Assembly (NCBI GenBank): GCA_002771315.1
Contig: PCSF01000078.1
Coordinates: 7,220-32,848, forward strand
Origin: Desulfobacterales bacterium CG23_combo_of_CG06-09_8_20_14_all_52_9
GTDB lineage: Bacteria; Desulfobacterota; Desulfobacteria; Desulfobacterales; UBA2156
Length of the DNA stretch: 25,629 nucleotides
Direction: 5' to 3'
Shown here one piece after another: positions 1-8,037 of this stretch. The notes beneath the pieces were generated by a model. It had not been told where the DNA came from. It did no database searches and saw nothing but the letters and a program-made list of their open reading frames with translations. A program made the position numbers and the translations under genes. Each line of letters opens with the position of its first letter. Within the stretch, counting starts at the first letter, position 1.

Positions 1-186
1 TACCGCAAAACCGTCGATTTCCGATAAGCATAAACGGCAATCGGAAAGCACCTGGTGGATCCTCTCCATGAGATGCCGGGAGTGGGTTTCCGTATCGGCC
101 GACGATACTTCCCCGAGCACCGTTTCCGAAGTCACCACGGCGGCGCTGCAATGACTTGCCGCTGAATCAAATGCCAGAATCCGCAT
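1..186 (-). CDS. tsaB: TsaB, tRNA t6A37 biosynthesis protein (5' part only)
   Basis: Only the first 62 codons lie in the window; the gene runs off the left edge. The reading frame starts MRILAFDSAASHCSAAVV, the typical opening of the TsaB/YeaZ ASKHA-fold protein (ILAFDTS-type strand followed by a Ser/Cys-rich turn), and continues with the SRHLMERIHQVL helix and a LSEIDGFAV strand found in this family. TsaB pairs with TsaD and TsaE to form N6-threonylcarbamoyladenosine at position 37 of ANN-decoding tRNAs in the cytoplasm. The ATG at 184-186 lies inside the end of lon, giving a 20-nt overlap, so translation is probably coupled to lon. The upstream GTGG is only a weak ribosome-binding site, which fits coupling. 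The assignment rests on a short N-terminal piece but is distinctive. Confidence 0.85.
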   Translation of the reverse strand, partial: MRILAFDSAASHCSAAVVTSETVLGEVSSADTETHSRHLMERIHQVLSDCRLCLSEIDGFAV

Positions 187-2596
187 CCACGTTATTTTTC
201 TTGGGCCGCTCCTGATCGCCTTTTCCAAAGGCGATGGAAAGGACCTCGTCCATGTGCCCAACCGGTGTAAAGTGAATTCTGCGTTTGACGCTTGCGGGCA
301 TTTCTTTCAGATCTTTTCGGTTTTTATCAGGCACGATGATGGTTCGAATCCCGGTCCGCAGAGCACCGAGCGCCTTTTCCTTGAGGCCTCCTACCGGAAG
401 AACCCGGCCTAACAAGGTGATCTCACCGGTCATGGCGACGGTATTGTCCACAGGCGTCTTCCTGATGGCCGAGATCAGAGCCGTAGCCATGGCGATGCCT
501 GCGGACGGCCCGTCTTTTGGCGTGGCTCCTGCTGGAACGTGGATATGAATATCCAGATTCTCCAAATATCCTTCCTTCACGCCGAAGGATTTTAGGTTTT
601 TCCGGGCATAGCTCGCCGCCGCACGTGCCGATTCCTGCATGACCTCGCCCAGCTGCCCTGTGAGGATCAGTTCTCCTTTACCGGGAATCAGGGTGGCCTC
701 CACGTACATTACTTCTCCACCAACCTGAGTCCATGCCAGGCCGGCGGCCAGTCCCACCTGTTCCGGTTCATCCTCCATCTCGGGAATAAATTTCGGCACC
801 CCCAGAAAACGGGCGAGGTTGCCTCGGGTGACCCTGAACAGCCCTTCCTTCCCTTCTGCAATCTGCCTGGCCACTTTTCGGAAGATAGCCTGTATTTCCC
901 GCTCAAGATTGCGTAGACCGGCTTCGAAAGTATATTCCCGAATGATCAGGGAAAGCGCAGCAGGGCTGATAACGACCGAATCCGGTGTCAATCCGTTTTC
1001 TTTGAGCTGTCGCGGGATCAGATGCTTAAAGGCGATGACCTGTTTTTCTTCCTCGGAATAGCCGGAAAGCGAAATGATTTCCATCCGATCTAAGAGTGCG
1101 GGAGGGATAGAGTCGGTCAAGTTGGCGGTGAGGATGAACATGACACTTGAAAGATTAAAGGGAATGTTGAGGTAGTGATCGCTAAAAGCGTAATTTTGTT
1201 CCGGATCTAAGGCTTCCAGGAGTGCGGAAGAGGGATCCCCTCGGAAATCGGATTCGAGTTTATCGATTTCATCCATCATGAAGACCGGGTTATTTGTACC
1301 ACACTGTTTCAACCCCTGTAAAATTCTACCGGGAAGCGCTCCGATGTAAGTCCGACGATGCCCCCGGATTTCCGCTTCGTCTCGCAGGCCCCCCAGCGAA
1401 ACCCGGATAAATTTTCGGTTCAAGGCGCGGGCAATGGCCTGTCCCAGGGAGGTTTTTCCAACCCCTGGTGGCCCGACAAAACACAAGATGGGCCCTTTCA
1501 TTTTCGGGTTAAGTTTCCGGACGCTCAGGTACTCCAGAACCCGGTCCTTCACGGTTTTCAATCCATAATGATCGGAGTCAAGAATCGTTTTGGCGGTTTG
1601 TATGTCGATGACGTCCTTGGTGAACTTATTCCAGGGGAGTTCGGTAAGCCAATCCAGATAGGTCCGGACAATGGCGGCCTCTGCGGAGTCGGGATACATC
1701 TGCTCGAGTCGTTTGAGTTGCTTTTTCGCCTCTTTCTCCGCTTCCCGATGCATCCGTGACCGTCTGATTTTCTTACGATATTCCGCCAGTTCAACGGCCC
1801 TCTCATCATATTCTCCGAGTTCCCGATGAATCGCCCGTACCTGCTCCCGCAGGAAGTAATCCCTCTGAGATTTGGAGATCTCGTCTTTGACATCCGACTG
1901 GATCTTTGCCTGCATGGCAGAAAGATCCACTTCCCGGGATAAAAGATCGTTGATCCTCCGAAGACGATCGACGGGGTCAATGAGTTCCAAGATCATCTGG
2001 GACTCACCGATTTTCAGCTTGAGGTTCGAGGCAGCGATATCTGCCAGTTTGCCAGGATCTTCGATGCTGGTAAGGATCGCCTTGACATCCGCTGTCAATT
2101 CTCCCCTGAGGGCCAACACCTTTTCGGACTGCTCCCGGACGTTTCGCATCAGGGCCTCGGTTTCAAGGCTGACCTTTTCGATGACCTGTTCAGGGAGCGT
2201 CTCGATTTTTACACGAAACAGGTGCGAGGTTTTATCGTATTTGAGGATCTTTCCCCGGACAATCCCCTGGGTCAACACCTTGACGCTGCCATCGGGGAGC
2301 TTGAGCACTCTCAGGACCCTGCCCACGGTGCCGACCGTATAGATATCCGCCGGTTTTGGGTTCTCCGTTCCAGGATCTTTCTGGGTTGCCAAAAACAAGA
2401 AGCCTTCCTTGGAAACAGCCTCCTCCACCGCTTGCACCGACTTTTCCCTGCTGACGAAAAGGGGAAGAACCATATCGATGAAAATCACCGCATCCCTTAC
2501 AGGGAGAAGCGGCAACGTTTTGGGAATCTCTGCCCCTTTTTCCTGTTCTTCTAAAATGCTGATGAGATCGTCTTTGTCCGCTTCTGCCATTTGCAC
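167..2596 (-). CDS. lon: ATP-dependent protease La (Lon)
   Basis: This is a full-length Lon of 809 residues, the usual size for the LonA family. It forms a cytoplasmic hexamer that unfolds and degrades misfolded and regulatory proteins. The order is: N-terminal substrate-binding domain (about 25-215, starting at LPLLPVRDAVIF), a coiled-coil-rich linker (about 220-330), the AAA+ module with Walker A GPPGVGKTS near residue 375 and the DEIDKL Walker B, then the protease domain with the catalytic serine in KDGPSAGIAMA (near 698) and the catalytic lysine in LKEKALGALRTGI (near 740). All key residues are present. The first possible start is GTG at 2596; an ATG two codons later (2588-2590) is equally plausible, and neither has a strong ribosome-binding site. 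It ends with TGA inside the tsaB start region. No convincing sigma-32 heat-shock promoter was found upstream. Confidence 0.97.
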   Translation of the reverse strand: MQMAEADKDDLISILEEQEKGAEIPKTLPLLPVRDAVIFIDMVLPLFVSREKSVQAVEEAVSKEGFLFLATQKDPGTENPKPADIYTVGTVGRVLRVLKLPDGSVKVLTQGIVRGKILKYDKTSHLFRVKIETLPEQVIEKVSLETEALMRNVREQSEKVLALRGELTADVKAILTSIEDPGKLADIAASNLKLKIGESQMILELIDPVDRLRRINDLLSREVDLSAMQAKIQSDVKDEISKSQRDYFLREQVRAIHRELGEYDERAVELAEYRKKIRRSRMHREAEKEAKKQLKRLEQMYPDSAEAAIVRTYLDWLTELPWNKFTKDVIDIQTAKTILDSDHYGLKTVKDRVLEYLSVRKLNPKMKGPILCFVGPPGVGKTSLGQAIARALNRKFIRVSLGGLRDEAEIRGHRRTYIGALPGRILQGLKQCGTNNPVFMMDEIDKLESDFRGDPSSALLEALDPEQNYAFSDHYLNIPFNLSSVMFILTANLTDSIPPALLDRMEIISLSGYSEEEKQVIAFKHLIPRQLKENGLTPDSVVISPAALSLIIREYTFEAGLRNLEREIQAIFRKVARQIAEGKEGLFRVTRGNLARFLGVPKFIPEMEDEPEQVGLAAGLAWTQVGGEVMYVEATLIPGKGELILTGQLGEVMQESARAAASYARKNLKSFGVKEGYLENLDIHIHVPAGATPKDGPSAGIAMATALISAIRKTPVDNTVAMTGEITLLGRVLPVGGLKEKALGALRTGIRTIIVPDKNRKDLKEMPASVKRRIHFTPVGHMDEVLSIAFGKGDQERPKKNNVDADSGI

Positions 2597-2703
2597 TGGT
2601 GGCTTTCGTATTTTGTTATAATTAAAACAGGATATTGAGTAACCAACCCTGTCCGACGTATCTAGAGATTATGCCGTAATCTTTAACAATATTTAAACCG
2701 ACG

Positions 2704-2768
2704 ACCGAGCGAAGCGACGCTGAAGTGGCGAAGCCACAAGAGGAATTTAAGTGAAGAAGTCTGTCTTC
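2704..2768. repeat. Hairpin-rich repeat-like patch
   Basis: The patch contains three similar CGAAG/TGAAG-centred units: GAGCGAAGCGACG, CTGAAGTGG and GGCGAAGCC. One forms a perfect stem, GTGGC-GAA-GCCAC (2725-2737), and another GAAG-TCTGT-CTTC (2756-2768). Its composition differs from the AT-rich flanks. It could be a remnant of a dispersed palindromic element (REP or MITE type), but only one copy is visible in this window, so the repeat nature is inferred. Confidence 0.3.
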
Positions 2769-2859
2769 AATCCACCACATCCCAGAAAACGTCGTATAAA
2801 TCCAAAATGAAAATATTATCGCACATATCCAAATATATCCAGAATAATAAGCGTGAATA

Positions 2860-2888
2860 TTGATTTTAGTGGGTAACCCCTATATGAT
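2860..2888 (+). promoter_or_regulatory. Predicted sigma-70 promoter of pilD
   Basis: TTGATT at 2860-2865 and TATGAT at 2883-2888 are separated by exactly 17 nt; they match the consensus at 4 of 6 and 5 of 6 positions. The predicted transcription start near 2895 leaves a leader of about 40 nt before pilD, which includes the AGGAGG at 2926-2931. Confidence 0.55.
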
Positions 2889-2934
2889 TTTCCCGGTATA
2901 GGTGTCAAGGACGTTTTCAGAAAATAGGAGGGGT

Positions 2935-3711
2935 ATGCTAGAGAGAGCTCTGCTTTATGGGGTCATTTTTGTTTTCGGAACCTGTGTCGGGAGTTTTTTG
3001 AACGTCTGTATTTACCGGATCCCCAAAGGGCTGTCCGTGGTTCACCCCCGCTCCATGTGTCCGTCATGCGGAAATCTCATTCGCTTTTATGACAACATCC
3101 CCATACTCAGTTTTTTTCTGTTAAAAAGACGCTGTCGGTTTTGTAAGATTGTCATTTCTTCTCGGTATCCGTTGGTGGAGTTTTTGGCCGGCCTGCTGGC
3201 TTTTTCCATAACTGTCCGATATGGAGTATCTTTGTATGGACTTGTGCTTTTTACTTTTGTTTCAGCTTTATTGACCATTGTTTTCATCGATATCGATCAT
3301 CAGGTTATCCCGGATACCATCACCCTGCCGGGAATCGTATTGGGATTGGCGGTGTCGGCCCTTGTCCCCGAAATGCAGGTAATCAATTCCCTGATCGGAA
3401 TCGCTTCCGGCGGCGGCATCCTGTTGTCCATCGCCCTAGTGTATCATGCCTTGACTAAAAAAGAGGGGATGGGGGGCGGCGATATCAAATTATTAGCCAT
3501 GATCGGCGCCGTGATCGGCTGGAAGGGCGTTCTCTTCACCGTTTTCATCGCATCCGTTACCGGATCACTGGTGGGAATTCTCGTGATGCTCCGGTCGCAA
3601 AAAGGACTCCAGACCCCCCTCCCATTCGGCCCCTTTCTATCCATAGGCGCCATGGCCTATGTCCACCTGGGGAACGAAATGATTTCATGGTACTTTCAAG
3701 TTACTTCTTAA
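2935..3711 (+). CDS. pilD: Prepilin leader peptidase / N-methyltransferase
   Basis: This is an integral inner-membrane aspartyl protease of 258 residues that cleaves type IV prepilin or type II secretion pseudopilin leaders and methylates the new N-terminus. The N-terminal domain has the family signature GSFLNVCIYRIP (19-30) and two zinc-type cysteine pairs, CPSC (42-45) and CRFC (67-70). The peptidase domain shows the FIDIDHQVIPD motif (Asp 119/121) and GGGDIKLLA (Asp 183), the two active-site aspartate regions. Several hydrophobic helices follow. The frame is open from a GTG at 2902, but the ATG at 2935 fits the family start and follows AGGAGG, although the 3-nt spacing is tight. No pilin or secretion genes lie next to it here, so its substrate system is elsewhere. 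Confidence 0.93.
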   Translation: MLERALLYGVIFVFGTCVGSFLNVCIYRIPKGLSVVHPRSMCPSCGNLIRFYDNIPILSFFLLKRRCRFCKIVISSRYPLVEFLAGLLAFSITVRYGVSLYGLVLFTFVSALLTIVFIDIDHQVIPDTITLPGIVLGLAVSALVPEMQVINSLIGIASGGGILLSIALVYHALTKKEGMGGGDIKLLAMIGAVIGWKGVLFTVFIASVTGSLVGILVMLRSQKGLQTPLPFGPFLSIGAMAYVHLGNEMISWYFQVTS

Positions 3712-3741
3712 GCCGGGTGGAATCGGGGCTCGAAGACTCCT

Positions 3742-4473
3742 ATGAAATATGCTATTTTATCCGATATTCACGGAAATTTTGATGCCTTCGAAAGGGTTCT
3801 CTCGGACATTAATCCCATTGGAGTCGACCGGATCATCAGCCTAGGAGATATGATCGGATACGGCGGGCAACCTGAAGAGGTTGTCACCGAGATTCGGCGA
3901 CGCTCCGTTTGGTCGATTATGGGAAATCATGAACTTGCGGTGGTCGACAGAAGCTATCTAAACTGGTTTAACCCCCAGGCCCGTAGATCCTTAGTCCAAA
4001 CCATTACGATGCTCAGTCCGGATTCTTTGGCTTTTATCGAAAAACTCAAGGCTTTTTTAAGATTCGATTCATGTCATTTCGTGCATGGGTATCCGCCGGA
4101 TTCGCCTTTGACCTACCTTTTTGAAGTCGGTGAAGAGACTTTGGTTCAAACCTTTTTGACCAAGAATTTTTGGATTTGTTTTGTGGGACATACCCATAAT
4201 CTTGAAATCATCTCTTTCGGCCGGGACGGGCTTTCCCGGTTACCGCTGCAACGGGGAAAAACGATACTCCAAAAAACGAATCAATATATCCTCAATATCG
4301 GGAGCGTGGGGCAACCCCGGAATGGCAACGTGGATGCCAAGTATGTGATCTGGGATCCCGAAGAAAATACCGTCGATCTCCGGTTTATCCCCTACAATTT
4401 AGAGGCCGCTGCGGACAAGATCCTCGCCGCCGGTCTTCCCGAAGTGCATGCCAGGAGGCTTTTGCCGAAATGA
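3742..4473 (+). CDS. Calcineurin-like metallophosphoesterase
   Basis: This 243-residue cytoplasmic protein carries the full binuclear-metal phosphoesterase signature: DIHGN (Asp8, His10), GDMIGYGG (Asp36), GNHE (Asn62-His63), a later HFVHG histidine and a GHTHN motif. It belongs to the small YfcE/MJ0936-like group of predicted phosphodiesterases or protein phosphatases; the substrate cannot be read from sequence. It starts 30 nt after pilD with no clear ribosome-binding site, so it may be read from the pilD transcript. Its stop overlaps the ATG of the downstream Ser/Thr kinase (ATGA, 4470-4473). That coupling suggests, but does not prove, that it acts in the same signalling pathway, possibly as the phosphatase opposing the kinase. 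Confidence 0.88.
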   Translation: MKYAILSDIHGNFDAFERVLSDINPIGVDRIISLGDMIGYGGQPEEVVTEIRRRSVWSIMGNHELAVVDRSYLNWFNPQARRSLVQTITMLSPDSLAFIEKLKAFLRFDSCHFVHGYPPDSPLTYLFEVGEETLVQTFLTKNFWICFVGHTHNLEIISFGRDGLSRLPLQRGKTILQKTNQYILNIGSVGQPRNGNVDAKYVIWDPEENTVDLRFIPYNLEAAADKILAAGLPEVHARRLLPK

Positions 4474-5837
4474 AACAAATCGGCCGATACCGGGTTTGCG
4501 GGATTTTGGGAAAAGGGGGGATGAGCAAAGTTTACGTCGTGTTACTCCCGGTCATCGACCGGATCGGTGCGCTGAAGCTCTTGAACCCTCACCCGCACCT
4601 CCTTGAACTTTTGGGGGAAAAAACGCTTCGCTCCTTATTTATCTCAGAAGCCCGGACACTTGCCGGGCTGCGACACCCCAATATTGTGGATATCCTGGAT
4701 TTTGACGAGGCGGACGGGAAGCTTTTTTATGTCATGGATTATTACGCCAACAACCTCGGTGTCTTGATCGGCGAAACCTATCAAAGCGAGAAACCTTCCC
4801 GGATCATTCGCATCGACAGGGCCATTCATTATGCATGGTTGACACTTGAAGGCTTGAGTCGACTTCATCATGCCGGTATCATTCATCGCGACATCAAGCC
4901 GTTTAACATCTTAGTCACGGAAGACGAAGGAGTAAAAATCAGCGATTTTGGGTTGTCCAAGATACGTGGCGAGGTCTTCGAGGGTCCGCCCAATCTCAAA
5001 GTCGGGTCTCCTTATTATGCCGCTCCTGAACAGGAAGCCCATCCGGATGCGGTTGATTTCTCCGCCGACATCTATTCGATGGGGGTCATCATGTATCGGA
5101 TGCTCACAGGATTCCTTCCGGGATATTCTGAAAATACTCCTCAACAGGTCCCGAAACCCAGCCGGTTGAATCCCGATCTTGCCGAAGACTGGGATGCATT
5201 TCTAATGCGGGCTATGGCCGAAAACCCCCTGGACCGCTATCCGAGCGCCAACATAATGCTCGAAGATCTGAACCGACTGGCAGCGGAATGGGAAGTCCGT
5301 CGGGATCGTGTCTGTGTTTTAAATCCGGTTCCGCAAGAATCACAAGTTAAAATGAGCCAAAAACGCACCCTCAGGAGTGAGGGATGTAAAATTTCCATCC
5401 GAAATGCTCCGGGAGTTTTCGGCCTTGATCCCCTTTGGCGTCCGCAGTCTTATCCTTTAAACAACTTTGTCATGGAAAACGAGTCCACGATTCGTGATCT
5501 TGCTACAGGTTTGATCTGGCAAAAAGGGGGGGGCGAATATCCCATACCCTGGAGACAGGCATTAGATTACATTGCGTCATTAAATCAGAACCGTCTTGGT
5601 GGATATAACTGTTGGCGTCTTCCAACTATTGATGAACTCATGTCCCTGCTCACTCCCATGCCCCAAGGCACGGATTTTTGTATCAAGCCGATTTTTGACC
5701 CTAAATGTCGTTGGCTGTGGAGCATCGATCGATGCACATTTACCTCGGCCTGGTATGTCTCCTTTGACCTGGGATTTGTTTTTCATCAGGAAATCAATGC
5801 ACGGTTTTATGTCAAATCGGTCTGTTCGATTCCTTAA
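4470..5837 (+). CDS. Ser/Thr protein kinase with C-terminal DUF1566 (Lcl) domain
   Basis: The 455-residue product has an N-terminal eukaryotic-type kinase domain (about 4-275) with the glycine loop GKGGMSKVYV (14-23), the ATP-binding lysine in ALKLL (Lys36), the catalytic loop HRDIKPFN (His139, Asp141), the metal-binding DFG (Asp159) and an APEQ motif. All catalytic residues are intact, so it should be active. After a linker (about 275-340) comes a DUF1566/Lcl-type domain: DLATGLIWQK, then WRQALDYIASLN, YNCWRLPTIDEL and a C-terminal YVKSVCS strand. There is no membrane helix between the two, unlike PASTA-type receptor kinases, so the protein looks cytoplasmic. The DUF1566 domain may bind ligand or target proteins. 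It is translationally coupled to the phosphoesterase upstream and convergent with ilvA after only 32 nt. Confidence 0.92.
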   Translation: MKQIGRYRVCGILGKGGMSKVYVVLLPVIDRIGALKLLNPHPHLLELLGEKTLRSLFISEARTLAGLRHPNIVDILDFDEADGKLFYVMDYYANNLGVLIGETYQSEKPSRIIRIDRAIHYAWLTLEGLSRLHHAGIIHRDIKPFNILVTEDEGVKISDFGLSKIRGEVFEGPPNLKVGSPYYAAPEQEAHPDAVDFSADIYSMGVIMYRMLTGFLPGYSENTPQQVPKPSRLNPDLAEDWDAFLMRAMAENPLDRYPSANIMLEDLNRLAAEWEVRRDRVCVLNPVPQESQVKMSQKRTLRSEGCKISIRNAPGVFGLDPLWRPQSYPLNNFVMENESTIRDLATGLIWQKGGGEYPIPWRQALDYIASLNQNRLGGYNCWRLPTIDELMSLLTPMPQGTDFCIKPIFDPKCRWLWSIDRCTFTSAWYVSFDLGFVFHQEINARFYVKSVCSIP

Positions 5838-5869
5838 GATACCCGGGAAAAAGGCGTTTATCGGCTCGA

Positions 5870-7105
5870 TTAACCGGGATCAGGTTTAGCTAAATGTGCC
5901 GGGTCCGCCTGGATATCATATCCGGCCTGCCCCAAGGCCGTCAGGATCTCCTGGATATGATCAAAACCCCGGGTTTCAAGTTCCATGGCCACCCGGCTTA
6001 TATTGATGGGCAGGTCACCGATGTTGCGGTCGTGCCGGATGTGAAGAACATTGGCTTTTAGGCGCGCCACATGGGAAAGGAGCGTGGCAAGAGACCCCGG
6101 CACATCATCTAAAGCGACGGTCATCCGCATCACTCGCGCATTCCGAATCAATCCCTGATTGATGATCCGTCCGATGAGCGGGCTGTCCATATTCCCGCCG
6201 CTGATGACCAGAACCACCCTCTCCCCCGGCTTCGTCCGGACACTTCCTTCAAGAAGTGCCGCCAAGGGGACCGCCCCTGCCCCTTCGGCCAGAATCTTCT
6301 TCTTCTCCAGGAGCATGAGTACGGCCCTCGCGATGGATTCTTCATTGACCGTCGCAAAGGCATCCACATATTTTTCAAGGATCCGGAATGTCCGTTTGCC
6401 GATCTGCCGAACCGCAATGCCGTCGGCCAGAGTGGGCCCGGCCTCCACGACGATCCGTGTCCCCAATTGCCGCGACCGCAGAGCCGATGGACATGCCGCC
6501 GCCTGTATACCGATCACATGGGTGGCCGGGCTTTTGGACTTGACGGCGATGCCGATGCCTGCCGCGAGCCCACCTCCGCCGACCGGGACGAGGATCTTAT
6601 CCGGCGCGTCGATATCCTCCAGTATTTCCAGGCCCACGGTACCCTGACCGGCAATGATCCAGGGATCATCAAAGGGATGTATGAACAAGATGCCTTCCCC
6701 GGCCAGCTTCCGGGCTTCCTTGAGGCTTTCGCTCACGTTTTTTCCGGAAATAATGACGGTTCCTCCGTAAGCGCGGGTGGCTTCCTGTTTGCTGATGGAC
6801 GCCCATTCCGGCATGACCACGGTGGCCTTTAACCCGGCCTGCCGGGCGGCCAAGGCCACTCCTTGGGCATGGTTTCCCGCCGAGGCCGCAACCACTTCCC
6901 TGAGGTTCCTTTTACGCTTCTCGGAAAGGAGCTTGAAGGTGGCTCCGCGGATTTTGAAAGAGCCGGTGTTCTGGAGGTTTTCCAGCTTCAGATAAATATC
7001 CGCTCCGAAAAGGCGCGACAGATACGGGGAGTTCACCAGGGGGGTATGCAGCACCATGCCCTTGAGGATATCGGCTGCAGCTTGGATTTGTCGGGCGGTC
7101 GGCAT
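5870..7105 (-). CDS. ilvA: Threonine ammonia-lyase with ACT domain
   Basis: This 411-residue PLP enzyme deaminates threonine (and often serine) to 2-oxobutyrate, the first step to isoleucine or a catabolic route. Fold-type II PLP signatures are clear: the PLP lysine in GSFKIRGA (Lys51), the AGNHAQGVA loop, the phosphate-binding GGGGLAAG loop, and an SGGN motif near the end of the catalytic domain. The C-terminal 75 or so residues form one ACT-like regulatory domain (DDVPGSLATLLSHVARL), as in the roughly 400-residue single-ACT threonine dehydratases, suggesting allosteric control by an amino acid. The open frame reaches a GTG at 7117, but the ATG at 7103-7105 has AAGGTG about 8 nt upstream and is preferred. 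The gene symbol covers both ilvA and tdcB usage; the ACT form cannot be assigned further. Confidence 0.92.
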   Translation of the reverse strand: MPTARQIQAAADILKGMVLHTPLVNSPYLSRLFGADIYLKLENLQNTGSFKIRGATFKLLSEKRKRNLREVVAASAGNHAQGVALAARQAGLKATVVMPEWASISKQEATRAYGGTVIISGKNVSESLKEARKLAGEGILFIHPFDDPWIIAGQGTVGLEILEDIDAPDKILVPVGGGGLAAGIGIAVKSKSPATHVIGIQAAACPSALRSRQLGTRIVVEAGPTLADGIAVRQIGKRTFRILEKYVDAFATVNEESIARAVLMLLEKKKILAEGAGAVPLAALLEGSVRTKPGERVVLVISGGNMDSPLIGRIINQGLIRNARVMRMTVALDDVPGSLATLLSHVARLKANVLHIRHDRNIGDLPINISRVAMELETRGFDHIQEILTALGQAGYDIQADPAHLAKPDPG

Positions 7106-7118
7106 GTATTCTTTCACC

Positions 7119-7146
7119 TTGACTTGATGGAAAAAGTCATTAAGAT
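7119..7146 (+). promoter_or_regulatory. Predicted promoter of the amino-acid ABC operon
   Basis: TTGACT at 7119-7124 (5 of 6) and TAAGAT at 7141-7146 (4 of 6) are 16 nt apart and read rightward. The start point would be near 7153, giving a leader of 50-90 nt depending on the permease start. The element overlaps the 5' transcribed region of ilvA. Confidence 0.4.
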
Positions 7147-7163
7147 TTCCTGCAGTTTTTCAT

Positions 7164-7192
7164 ATTTTACTCAAATAGCAATACATTTTCAA
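7164..7192 (-). promoter_or_regulatory. Predicted promoter of ilvA
   Basis: On the minus strand TTGAAA (7187-7192, 5 of 6) and TAAAAT (7164-7169, 5 of 6) are separated by exactly 17 nt. This is one of the strongest sigma-70-like matches in the window. Transcription would begin near 7157 and leave a leader of about 50 nt before the ilvA ATG. Confidence 0.6.
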
Positions 7193-7205
7193 TCTCGGGT
7201 TTTCT

Positions 7206-8015
7206 ATGATTCAAAAAAATGCTCTATGCCGAATTTCATTAATGCCCAAGCCTCGCTTGTATGAAGTTCTATGGTTTGTTTTTATTTGCGGTCTCATCGT
7301 TTATCTGGTGGCAAGGGGTGCGGCTCAAGGCGGATATCCGTGGCAATGGTATAGAATCCCCCGGTATTTCGGAATGTTCGACGGTTCGAGTTTTGTCCCC
7401 GGACCGATCCTTAAGGGGCTGGTAGTCACCCTGCAGATCACCCTGGCCAGTCTCATCCTTTCGATGTCCGTCGGCCTTTCAACGGCCTTGTTGAGGCTTT
7501 CCCGCTCCTTCATCGGCAGGGCGGTGGCCAGAGCGTATCTCGAAATCATCCGCAACACGCCTCTTTTGGTGCAATTGTTTTTCATCTATTTCGTGCTGGC
7601 CCCGATCCTGGATTTAGGGCGCTTCGCCTCTGCAGTTTTAGCATTGAGCCTTTTTGAAGGAGCCTATGCTTCAGAAATTTTTCGTGCCGCCATCTTGTCC
7701 ATCCATAAAGGACAATGGGAGGCAGCCTTCAGCCTGGGATTGACCCCATACCAAAGCTATCTTCATATCATCCTCCCCCAGGGGATCCGGAAAATGTTAC
7801 CCCCGCTTGCCGGACAAGCGGTATCTCTGATCAAGGATTCAGCCTTGGTAAGTACCATCGCCGTTTATGACTTGACGATGCAGGCCCAGGCGATCATCTC
7901 AGAAACCTACCTGGCATTCGAGATTTGGTTTACGGTGGCGGCAGTCTATCTGGTACTGACACTAACCCTTTCCGCCGGCGTTTTCTTCATAGAGAGGAGA
8001 TTGAAAGGTTTTTAA
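7206..8015 (+). CDS. Polar amino-acid ABC transporter, permease subunit
   Basis: The 269-residue inner-membrane protein belongs to the HisM/GlnP family. It has an N-terminal membrane helix, a periplasmic segment, then the family core beginning GLVVTLQITLASL, followed by further helices. The EAA loop that docks onto the ATPase is present (QWEAAFSLGLTPYQSYLHII, then PPLAGQAVSLIKDSALVS). The first ATG at 7206 and the ATG at 7242 are both possible starts; neither has a good ribosome-binding site, and the later one removes an unusual N-terminal dozen residues. It is first in a three-gene operon with the binding protein and a second permease, with which it should form a heterodimeric channel. Confidence 0.9.
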   Translation: MIQKNALCRISLMPKPRLYEVLWFVFICGLIVYLVARGAAQGGYPWQWYRIPRYFGMFDGSSFVPGPILKGLVVTLQITLASLILSMSVGLSTALLRLSRSFIGRAVARAYLEIIRNTPLLVQLFFIYFVLAPILDLGRFASAVLALSLFEGAYASEIFRAAILSIHKGQWEAAFSLGLTPYQSYLHIILPQGIRKMLPPLAGQAVSLIKDSALVSTIAVYDLTMQAQAIISETYLAFEIWFTVAAVYLVLTLTLSAGVFFIERRLKGF

Positions 8016-8037
8016 CGAAAAACAAAAAGGAGGCACG

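Larger units (their letters stand above)
2597..2934. other. Divergent intergenic region between lon and pilD
   Basis: These 338 bases hold no credible gene. Reading left to right they contain an AT-rich stretch next to lon, a GC-richer patch with short hairpins (2704-2768, listed separately), a second AT-rich stretch with a short direct repeat (ATATCCA twice near 2826-2841), and the pilD promoter and ribosome-binding site. A lon promoter must read leftward from here, but the best match (TATAAC on the minus strand near 2617-2622 with a poor -35 and long spacer) is too weak to call. Confidence 0.6.

Noticed and set aside
2902..2934. Upstream GTG start giving an 11-residue longer PilD
   Set aside because: The extension (MSRTFSENRRG) is not like the family N-terminus, and the AGGAGG lies after the GTG and before the ATG at 2935.
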